64,000 nt of DNA from Pumilibacter intestinalis (lineage in GTDB: Bacteria > Bacillota > Clostridia > Christensenellales > Pumilibacteraceae), in NCBI RefSeq assembly GCF_943193005.1, contig NZ_CALPCH010000001.1:150314-214313 (forward strand), written 5' to 3'. The position numbers and the translations under genes are program-made. The notes beneath the pieces are model-generated. The model was not told the DNA's origin, made no database searches, and saw only the letters and a list, made by a program, of their open reading frames with translations. Shown here piece after piece: positions 57,377 to 64,000 of the stretch. Position 1 is the stretch's first letter. Each line of letters begins with the position of its first letter.

Positions 57377-60076
57377 ATGAAAAAACGTATTTCGGTAATT
57401 TTGCTCGCGCTTGTCATGTGCTTTGCCGCAGTCGGTTGCAATAACACGCCGAGCGACGAAACGGGCGAAGAGTATAGGCTCGTAGCCGCGGGCACCGATA
57501 TAGAATGCATTATAGGTCAAACTCCCGATTGGAGCAAGGGGCTTATGTTCATGCTCGGAGAACAGGTGTTTCCTTTCGATAACGCCAACGTGGTTGCCGC
57601 AAACGTAGTGGGCGGCAGTTTGCCGAGCGAGGTGGGGCGTTGCAAGTATCAGGTAACTTATGCTTACTTGGGAAAGGAATACAAGCAGGTTGTTTGGGTT
57701 CGCTACACTCAAGAGCAACAAAAACCGCCCGTTGACCCCGACGACGAATTGCACGAGAGCAACATGACCGAAGCTCAGCGCGAAGTTCTCGAAACGGCGT
57801 TTAACCGCACGTATAAGTCGTTCCTGTTTAACATGGACGTGGATTACGGCTTTGCTAAGTTTATCAAAACGGAAAACTTCGCGGTGCGTAGAGAAGAGAG
57901 CGAAGACGTTTCCAAACTTATACGCGAAGAAAAGCACAACACTAAGCGAGTGTACACCGTTACGACGCCGGACATTCATGACGACAAAGTTGAATTCACC
58001 GACGAATGGTATCTCAAGCGCACGCAAGAGAGCAAAGGCGGAGAGGTTACCGACGATATGATTTCGGTGTATTTGCCGCTGAGCGAAAACTCGGAAAGCG
58101 AAACCGCCGCAACCGAGGGCGAGGGCACGGAACAAAACCCTGCATACAAATGGGTAACGCGTACCGTGGAATACTCGGAGTTTACCGCCAACACCTCGGT
58201 ATACGAAAGTTTCTATCCCGCAAGTTTTGCCATGAGCGACCGCGAGGTTAAACTCGATTGGTTTGACGCGGCGGAAGGAAAAGACCGCGTGTATAACGTT
58301 CACACCGACTACCTTCTCAAAGTTGCGAGCGCGATTTTCGGAGTTATGTCGGACGAATTCCCGCAAAAAATCGAGCTCACCGTATCGCCGAACGGCGACG
58401 TGACCGATATGCTTTACGAGTACGAAGAGAGAGACAGCAGCAGCGTTCAAAGCATAACGATTAACGCAAAATGGGAGAACTTGGTGTTGCAAGACAGCTC
58501 CGCAGCTCCCAAGGTGGATTTGCCGCCCGCAGAAGAATATACTATGCCTCCGCCCGCAGATTATGACGAGGCTACTATGAAGCCGAGTAGCGGCGAGGCT
58601 ATCTCCGACGAAGACGAACTCGCGAAACTCAATAGTGCGTTTGATAAAAAGTATAGCGACGTAACGTATAAGTCGGAGCAAAATTTGCAGTCCATTAACA
58701 CCTACACGGAAGGAAAGACCGTAGGCAACAAACGCTATAATTCGGAAAAACAGTGCGTTGACAATCTCGGCAACGAAACTTTGATTAAAACCAACGGAAT
58801 GTTTGCGGAGATAAACGCAAGCGGCTCTACCGTGTATCAGCTCAGCGGAAATCAGGGCGACTATCTCAAATACGAGAGCACCGCGGGCGCGGATAAGTTC
58901 GATTTCTTTATTCAGCCTAAGGATATGAAGCTCAACGCCGAGTGGTTTGCTAAGAAAGGCGAGAGCAAGACCGAATACGTTATTACCAAAAGCGCGTTGC
59001 CTGCTCTTAAAATGAATATACTCGAAATTTTCAGCGGCGTAGACAAATTCATTAAATGCGAGCCCGAAACTTTCACCGTAACGCTTGACGAACAAGGCAA
59101 TTTGACGGCATGGTATATGCTGTTCGAGTATCAAGAAACAAAGAATTCCATACCGTCGTATTGGAAATTCACGTATGAATATTCTAGTATAGGCAAAACC
59201 TCTATAGTGTTGCCCGCGGGAAACAACGGCGCTCTCATTGGGCTTGACGAAACCAAAAAAAATACGCTCGCCGCGTTTACTACGGCTGATGTTTATAGCA
59301 ACGTAACCGTGACCGATACCGCTACGGATATAACCGCGACGTTTGACGAAGATAGGTCCGTAAGAACGTACTACGAAGACTTTATAGGCTATCCCATCGA
59401 GATTACGAGCGATTACGAAAAAAGGACTGGTACGGAAGGCGACAAATACGTTAGAATAGACTACAATTACGAAGAGGGCGAATACGAAGAAACAGAACTC
59501 GACGCAACGGGTACGGGCAGTTACGCCTATTTCATGCCGTATTTCGATTTCACGGCTCTTAAGGCAGACGTTATCGACAAAATGGGATACGACTCCGCCG
59601 CAAAAGCGTTTGTTCTTTCGGTAAACGATACGTTTACGCTTGAGAACATGAGAGCGTTTATCAAGCAGTTTGCATACTATATCTACGACGAAAACTACGT
59701 GTACGATGCCGTTGTGATAGAGCTTACCGCCGACAAAAAAATATCCAACATAAGAGTTGCCGTTAAAACCGTGCAAGACGGAAGCGAGATTTTGAGCACT
59801 GTAAGCGCGCAATTCGACAAATACGGCACTACTGTGGTTAAGTACGCATATGAAAAGGACGCCGAGTCAGTGACTGCGAAAATAGACGCACTGCCTACAG
59901 TGATTAACGCCGATAATTACGAAAAAGCTAAGAAAGCAATAGAAGCGGCTCGCGCACAGTTAGACGACCTTGCGGAAAAATCAAAACCGCTTGTGTCGGC
60001 TGATACATTGAAAAAACTTACCGATGCCGAAGCCGCGCTTAAAAGTTACGAAGCAGGCTTACAGCAAGCGGCGTAA
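57377..60076 (+). CDS. Large lipoprotein with threefold internal repeat, unknown
   Basis: This is an 899-residue exported lipoprotein (lipobox FAAVGCN). After a linker the chain seems to hold three related domains of about 200-280 residues, starting near residues 130, 415 and 622. Each opens with an aromatic helix motif (ETAFNRTYKS, NSAFDKKYSD, LAAFTTADVYSN) and closes with strands like LTVSPNGDVTDMLYEY and VTLDEQGNLTAWYM. A helical tail (about 834-899; KAIEAARAQLDDLAEK) ends it. No enzyme motif was seen. The strand pattern recalls LolA/LppX-like lipid carrier folds, but that is a guess. It is the last gene of the opp operon and is followed by a strong terminator. Confidence 0.7.
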   Translation: MKKRISVILLALVMCFAAVGCNNTPSDETGEEYRLVAAGTDIECIIGQTPDWSKGLMFMLGEQVFPFDNANVVAANVVGGSLPSEVGRCKYQVTYAYLGKEYKQVVWVRYTQEQQKPPVDPDDELHESNMTEAQREVLETAFNRTYKSFLFNMDVDYGFAKFIKTENFAVRREESEDVSKLIREEKHNTKRVYTVTTPDIHDDKVEFTDEWYLKRTQESKGGEVTDDMISVYLPLSENSESETAATEGEGTEQNPAYKWVTRTVEYSEFTANTSVYESFYPASFAMSDREVKLDWFDAAEGKDRVYNVHTDYLLKVASAIFGVMSDEFPQKIELTVSPNGDVTDMLYEYEERDSSSVQSITINAKWENLVLQDSSAAPKVDLPPAEEYTMPPPADYDEATMKPSSGEAISDEDELAKLNSAFDKKYSDVTYKSEQNLQSINTYTEGKTVGNKRYNSEKQCVDNLGNETLIKTNGMFAEINASGSTVYQLSGNQGDYLKYESTAGADKFDFFIQPKDMKLNAEWFAKKGESKTEYVITKSALPALKMNILEIFSGVDKFIKCEPETFTVTLDEQGNLTAWYMLFEYQETKNSIPSYWKFTYEYSSIGKTSIVLPAGNNGALIGLDETKKNTLAAFTTADVYSNVTVTDTATDITATFDEDRSVRTYYEDFIGYPIEITSDYEKRTGTEGDKYVRIDYNYEEGEYEETELDATGTGSYAYFMPYFDFTALKADVIDKMGYDSAAKAFVLSVNDTFTLENMRAFIKQFAYYIYDENYVYDAVVIELTADKKISNIRVAVKTVQDGSEILSTVSAQFDKYGTTVVKYAYEKDAESVTAKIDALPTVINADNYEKAKKAIEAARAQLDDLAEKSKPLVSADTLKKLTDAEAALKSYEAGLQQAA

Positions 60077-60100
60077 AAGCAAAAACGCAATAAAACGCGA

Positions 60101-60135
60101 AACGCTCCCGATAGATTGAGTCGGGAGCGTTTTTT
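60101..60135 (+). terminator. Terminator of the subtilase-opp operon
   Basis: AACGCTCCCGA (60101-60111) pairs with TCGGGAGCGTT (60121-60131), an 11-base stem with a 9-base loop, followed by TTTT. It is directly followed by the next promoter. Confidence 0.92.
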
Positions 60136-60137
60136 GC

Positions 60138-60166
60138 TTGACTTTATATTTTTTAGCGGTTATAAT
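60138..60166 (+). promoter_or_regulatory. Promoter of the second MATE gene
   Basis: TTGACT (60138-60143) and TATAAT (60161-60166) are 17 bases apart. It starts within 7 bases of the upstream terminator stem. The leader would be about 12 bases long with AGGTG as ribosome site. Confidence 0.82.
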
Positions 60167-60184
60167 GGGCGGACAGGTGCAAAA

Positions 60185-61513
60185 ATGAAAATAAAACTTT
60201 CCGACAGTTTCACTTATAAAAAGTTGTTGCGCTTTGCTCTGCCGTCGGTGGTGATGATGGTATTCACGTCGCTTTACGGAGTGGTGGACGGACTGTTCGT
60301 ATCCAACTTTGCGGGCAAGACCGCCTTTACGGCGGTAAATTTCATCATGCCCTTTATAATGATACTCGGCGCGGTGGGCTTTATGTTCGGCGCGGGCGGC
60401 AGTGCGCTTATAAGCAAAACGCTCGGCGAAAAGAAACCCGAAAAGGCGAACGCGCTCTTTTCGCTGTTCGTATATTCGTCGTTTGCTTTGGGCGTTGTTT
60501 TGGCTGTTGCGGGCGTGTTCGCGATTCGCCCCATAGCCTCGCTTCTCGGCGCGGAAGGAAACATGCTTTCCGACTGCGTGCTTTACGGGCGCATTATTTT
60601 GATAGCTTTGCCCTTTTATATGTTGCAGTTCGAGTTTCAAAGTTTCTTCGTAACGGCGGAAAAACCCAACCTCGGACTTGCGGTTACGGTGATATCCGGT
60701 TGCACTAATATTGTGCTCGACGCGCTGTTGGTGGGCGTATTCAAATGGGGCGTTGCGGGCGCTGCGGCGGCGACTGCGGCGAGCCAAGTCGTGGGCGGGA
60801 TAATTCCGCTGTGCTACTTCTTTCGCGCCAACAGCAGCCTTTTAAGGCTGGGAAAAACGAGGTTTGACGGAAAGTCGCTCGTTAAAGCGTGTACGAACGG
60901 TTCGAGCGAACTGCTTTCCAACATATCCATGTCTATAGTGAGCATGCTGTATAACTCGCAACTTTTGCGCTACATAGGCGAAGACGGCATTGCCGCGTAC
61001 GGCGTGCTTATGTACGTAAACTTTATATTCTTTGCCGTGTATATAGGTTACGCCGTGGGCACCGCGCCGGTTACGGGTTATCACTACGGAGCGGGCAATT
61101 ACGGAGAGCTTAAAGGAGTGCTCAAAAAGAGCGTTGTTATAATTTCGGTAACCTCGCTTGTAATGTTCGGTGCGGGCGAGGGACTTGCCGTGCCCATGTC
61201 TAAGATATTCGTAGGTTACGATACCGAGCTGTTCGCGCTTACCAAAAGAGCCTTTTTCATATGCTCGTTCATGTTCCTGTTCGGCGGCATAGGAGTATAC
61301 GGCTCCTCGTTTTTCACCGCGCTGAACAACGGACTTATTTCCGCGCTCATATCCTTTTTGCGAACGCTCGTGTTCCAAATCGCCGCGGTGCTGTTGTTGC
61401 CGCTCGTTTGGGGAGTAGACGGCATATGGGTTTCCATAGTTGCCGCCGAATTCCTGTCGGCAGTAGTCACCGTGATATTCTTATTTGCGTACAGGAAAAA
61501 ATACCGATACTGA
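60185..61513 (+). CDS. MATE family efflux transporter
   Basis: This is a 442-residue membrane protein with about 12 segments and the MATE start FTYKKLLRFALPSVVMMVF followed by YGVVDGLFVSNFAGKTAF. It resembles the clostridial MATE branch whose substrates are unknown. The ATG at 60185 was chosen since the longer frame would start upstream of the promoter. The stop codon lies in the loop of a terminator hairpin. It differs clearly from the MATE protein at 2464. Confidence 0.9.
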   Translation: MKIKLSDSFTYKKLLRFALPSVVMMVFTSLYGVVDGLFVSNFAGKTAFTAVNFIMPFIMILGAVGFMFGAGGSALISKTLGEKKPEKANALFSLFVYSSFALGVVLAVAGVFAIRPIASLLGAEGNMLSDCVLYGRIILIALPFYMLQFEFQSFFVTAEKPNLGLAVTVISGCTNIVLDALLVGVFKWGVAGAAAATAASQVVGGIIPLCYFFRANSSLLRLGKTRFDGKSLVKACTNGSSELLSNISMSIVSMLYNSQLLRYIGEDGIAAYGVLMYVNFIFFAVYIGYAVGTAPVTGYHYGAGNYGELKGVLKKSVVIISVTSLVMFGAGEGLAVPMSKIFVGYDTELFALTKRAFFICSFMFLFGGIGVYGSSFFTALNNGLISALISFLRTLVFQIAAVLLLPLVWGVDGIWVSIVAAEFLSAVVTVIFLFAYRKKYRY

Positions 61514-61527
61514 TATCGGTATTTTTT
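61496..61527. terminator. Two-way terminator that contains the MATE stop codon
   Basis: ATACCGATA (61501-61509) pairs with TATCGGTAT (61514-61522), with A and T runs outside. The 4-base loop CTGA holds the stop codon of the MATE gene. It lies between this gene and the convergent ECF gene. Confidence 0.88.
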
Positions 61528-61540
61528 ATTGCGCTTTTAA

Positions 61541-62128
61541 TCAGGTTTTGTCTATAAGCCCCAACTTTTTAAGCGTGGGGAACAGGAACACCGTTGCGGC
61601 GGCGTTTACCGCTACCATTACGGCTTGAGATATTCTGTCTACAAACATTACCCAAAACGGCATGTTGTAAAAATCGGCAAGGGCGTAAGTGGACAGTCCG
61701 AGCGTGCACACGCAAATAACCACAGCAGTGCCTATAAGAGTTTTGAGCCTTAAGTTGAGTTTGGGAATTTTGAACGCCAAACCCATAATGAGTCCGAAAA
61801 GGGAATTCGATACCACTATAAGGGGTAACGGCAGTCCTACCGTAGGCAATATTAACGTGCCTATAACGTCCGTTGCGAAACACACCGTCATGCCGCCTAT
61901 CGGTCCCATAACCAAAGCCGATAATATCCAGGGGATATATACTATGGTGATTTTGAAACCGCCGAACGTGAGCACTTGTCCCAATAATTTGAAAGCAAGT
62001 GCGGCGGCAACGAGTGTGGCGAGATACGTTATCCGCTTGGTAGGGTTGAGTCGTTTTTTTGCAGTGCCGTATTCCGCTTTCGTGTTTACGGTTGCAATTT
62101 CCTGTGAACTTTTGTCCATGTCGGGCAA
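61541..62128 (-). CDS. ECF transporter S component, folate type
   Basis: This is a 195-residue membrane protein with about six segments after a hydrophilic start. The pattern KLLGQVLTFGGFKITIVYIP then LSALVMGPIGGMTVCFATDV fits the FolT-like branch of ECF substrate-binding components. The shared energy module EcfAA'T is not in the window. It has its own promoter within the end of the upstream flippase gene and an AGGAGGTTGCCC ribosome site. Other vitamins cannot be excluded. Confidence 0.8.
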   Translation of the reverse strand: MPDMDKSSQEIATVNTKAEYGTAKKRLNPTKRITYLATLVAAALAFKLLGQVLTFGGFKITIVYIPWILSALVMGPIGGMTVCFATDVIGTLILPTVGLPLPLIVVSNSLFGLIMGLAFKIPKLNLRLKTLIGTAVVICVCTLGLSTYALADFYNMPFWVMFVDRISQAVMVAVNAAATVFLFPTLKKLGLIDKT

Positions 62129-62151
62129 CCTCCTATTAAGTTGTTACGTTT

Positions 62152-62180
62152 AGTATAACTTGCTTATGCGTTTTTGGCAA
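62152..62180 (-). promoter_or_regulatory. Promoter of the folate-type ECF gene
   Basis: On the minus strand TTGCCA (62180-62175) and TATACT (62157-62152) are 17 bases apart. The -35 box lies in the last codons of the flippase gene. Confidence 0.65.
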
Positions 62181-63690
62181 CCGATTTGAGGGCTTTTTTG
62201 GGATTTTTTCTTCCGAACACAATTCCGAGGTCTATAATGCCGAACACCATAGAAAGCACGAACATGAATACGCAACCCACTATTCCCGCAAGCGCGATAG
62301 AGAACAAAAGCGGCATAGGTCCGCACAGCGAGAATACCGTTTTGGTGAGAAAGGCGGCGGGTATTATAAGCATGGAAGAAACAACGATATGAGTTATAAA
62401 ACCGAGTTTTATGCCGGTGCGCTTGCGTATGCTGAGAATATCGAGCGCGCTCGAAACGCACAAACTCGCGCCCAGCCCGAGCGAAAGTATTTCTATGGAG
62501 AAATTTTTGCAAAAGGCGGCGATAAGTCCGAACAGCACCGCCGAGCCTATCATGTAGTTGAAAAATCCGCGCTTTTCGAGGTCGAGAGAGTTGAGCATGC
62601 TCGAAGCTATGTTTTCAACGCTTATCGGCACGAGTAGCCATGCCGAGTATGATAGAAATCTGCCCGCGTCGGCGTTGTCGTACACGAATTGCCCTATGGG
62701 TTTGCCGAGCGCCCAAAACGCGGGCACGAACATTGCCGCAACCACTACCGAGAATTTAATCGCCGTTTCTATCTGCCGCCGCGCGGAGTCCATGTTGCCC
62801 GAGGAGTACGCCGACGAGAGCGTGGGTATCATGACGTAGGCGAGAGAGCCCACAACGGTGATGGGGATATAAAGGAGCGGCAGAGCCATGCCTATGCTCG
62901 AGCCGAAAATATACATTGCCTGTTCGTTGGTGTGCCCCATGCCCACGAGTATCATGGGCACAACGAGAGCTATCACCGAGTTTACTATGCTCGAGGAAGC
63001 TCGCACGAAAGTTATGGGCACGGAGGAGGCGATAAGGGGAACTATTTTCCCTTTGGGCGAAGCCATCTTGCCTTTGCCCGAGAAATAGCAGGCGATACAG
63101 CAAACTGCCGTTACCGCGCAAGACGCGCTGAGCGACACCGCGGTAACTTTGAGTTTATCCAGCCCGATAAGAAACAAAATAACGGTGAGCAGTATTCTCG
63201 CCGACTGTTCTATAACCTCAATCACGCTCATTACGGTGTATTTCTGCTTGCCCCAAAGGTTGCCGCGGAAAGCCGCGTACACGCCGGAGAACACCACGCC
63301 CGGCAACATGAAAAACAGTATCACCATGCTTTCGGGGCTTGCCATGAGTTTGCCTATGGGCGCGCGCAAAAGAACGGTTGCGCCGCATACGAGCACCGCG
63401 CTCCCGAGCCCCACGATTAGCGCGGCGGAAACCACCGAGTGCGACTCGCGCGGATTTCTTTCCAGCTCGTACTTAGCCGTAAGTTTGGAAACTATGAGAG
63501 GAATTCCGCTCGTAGTGGCGGTGAGCAGCAGAAAAAATATGCTCAAAGCCACTTGATACACGCCCATGTTTACCGCGCCGAGCTCGCGCGAAAGATATAT
63601 TTTGAAAATAAAGCCGAGCACTCGGTCTATAACGGTAAAGAAAGTGACCGAGAGTACCGCCTTCATAAGATAATTTTGTGCACTTTTCAC
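62164..63690 (-). CDS. SpoVB/MurJ-type flippase
   Basis: This is a 508-residue membrane protein of the MOP superfamily with about 14 segments. It opens with VTFFTVIDRVLGFIFKIYLS and LGAVNMGVYQVALSIFFLL, typical of the SpoVB/PST branch that flips lipid-linked wall precursors. The GTG start at 63690 follows AGAGGTGAAAAC; the longer frame starts within a palindrome and was rejected. In Clostridia such proteins act in spore cortex or cell wall synthesis; which applies here is not known. Confidence 0.85.
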   Translation of the reverse strand: MKSAQNYLMKAVLSVTFFTVIDRVLGFIFKIYLSRELGAVNMGVYQVALSIFFLLLTATTSGIPLIVSKLTAKYELERNPRESHSVVSAALIVGLGSAVLVCGATVLLRAPIGKLMASPESMVILFFMLPGVVFSGVYAAFRGNLWGKQKYTVMSVIEVIEQSARILLTVILFLIGLDKLKVTAVSLSASCAVTAVCCIACYFSGKGKMASPKGKIVPLIASSVPITFVRASSSIVNSVIALVVPMILVGMGHTNEQAMYIFGSSIGMALPLLYIPITVVGSLAYVMIPTLSSAYSSGNMDSARRQIETAIKFSVVVAAMFVPAFWALGKPIGQFVYDNADAGRFLSYSAWLLVPISVENIASSMLNSLDLEKRGFFNYMIGSAVLFGLIAAFCKNFSIEILSLGLGASLCVSSALDILSIRKRTGIKLGFITHIVVSSMLIIPAAFLTKTVFSLCGPMPLLFSIALAGIVGCVFMFVLSMVFGIIDLGIVFGRKNPKKALKSVAKNA

Positions 63691-63703
63691 GTTTTCACCT
63701 CTG

Positions 63704-63727
63704 TATGCGTAGGCATACCTATGCATA
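63704..63727. promoter_or_regulatory. 24-base palindrome before the flippase gene
   Basis: TATGCGTAGG-CATA-CCTATGCATA is symmetrical apart from one mismatch. It lies just before the ribosome site and could be an operator or a leader hairpin. Confidence 0.5.
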
Positions 63728-63793
63728 TGTATATTATTGCGGGCATTGCCGTATTCCTAAATAGCTTTGTAAAAAATTCGTATAGCGGCAAGG

Positions 63794-63995
63794 TTTTCTC
63801 TCGGCTGAGATTGCCACGCTCACTGCGTTCGCTCGCAATGACAAGAAACCCCGTGTCATTGCGAGGCGCATCGGTTGCCCTGTCATTGCGAGCGGCGTAG
63901 CCGCGCGGCAATCTCATGCATTAAACACGTACAGTTGCTTTTCATTTCTCATGCGTGGGATTGCTTCGCAGTTCTGCGCACTGCTCGCAATGACA
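63794..63995. repeat. Dispersed palindromic repeat cluster at the window end
   Basis: A right arm (TTCTCTCGGCTGAGATTGCC to CTCGCAATGACA) is followed by left arms at about 63853 and 63880 (TGTCATTGCGAG). The last one runs through GCGGCAATCTCATGCA to a right arm that ends CTCGCAATGACA near 63995. No gene was seen in the 310 bases from 63691 to the edge. Confidence 0.83.
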
Positions 63996-64000
63996 AATAA

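Noticed and set aside
57365..59812. An 815-codon open frame on the minus strand
   Set aside because: It mirrors the 899-residue lipoprotein gene; the plus frame has a signal peptide, ribosome site and operon context, the minus frame has none.
62129..62163. A folate (THF) riboswitch before the ECF gene
   Set aside because: The space between the predicted transcription start and the ATG is about 20 bases, too short for that RNA.

Overview
The window is 64 kb of a densely coded bacterial chromosome that fits an anaerobic Clostridia-type Bacillota. The support is indirect but consistent. There is a DUF4364 and a TSCPD-domain protein, ECF S components (BioY and a folate type), a SpoVB/MurJ-type flippase, a YwlE-type phosphatase beside Sua5 and RpiB, a Na+-type V-ATPase operon, clostridial-type topoisomerase IV and good sigma-A-like promoters. 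No prophage, CRISPR array, insertion sequence or rRNA was seen.

Layout: 1-2471 is the end of a galactose operon (galK end, galE, galM). It runs tail to tail into a MATE exporter (2464-3954). cysK (4115) has a strong promoter with a possible Rrf2-type operator. rhaM and an M3 oligoendopeptidase are on the minus strand (5248-7255). A secreted deacetylase (7656) is followed by a four-gene operon (8678-14045): a TIM-barrel isomerase and an AfuABC/FbpABC-like ABC importer. Housekeeping genes fill 14169-20457: MgtC-like protein, pyrophosphatase, cardiolipin synthase, two unknown membrane proteins, Sua5 and a phosphoarginine-type phosphatase. rpiB overlaps the first gene of a complete V-ATPase operon (21003-29705). 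29773-31329 holds TSCPD, DUF4364 and bioY. 31437-33031 is a small graveyard: an RHS fragment, tRNA-Arg(CCU), a broken SIR2-like gene and a short Mrr_N-type gene. parE and parC follow (33257-37662).

The most distinctive part is 38448-60076, a surface proteolysis and peptide-uptake region. It has an M1-type aminopeptidase lipoprotein, a CwlD-like amidase, a 2526-residue subtilase fused to a long BspA-type leucine-rich array, an InlB-like lipoprotein, a complete OppABCDF importer whose OppA and OppC are enlarged, an 80-residue membrane protein and an 899-residue lipoprotein with an apparent threefold internal repeat. From the subtilase to the last lipoprotein the genes are overlapping or closely spaced, so one transcript is likely. 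The inference is that the protease makes peptides at the surface and Opp imports them.

The last part (60185-63690) has a second MATE protein, a folate-type ECF S component and a SpoVB/MurJ-like flippase. Copies of one palindromic repeat family (arms like TGTCATTGCGAG and GCGGCAATCTC) lie in at least nine intergenic sites, including inside the V-ATPase operon and beside the RHS fragment.
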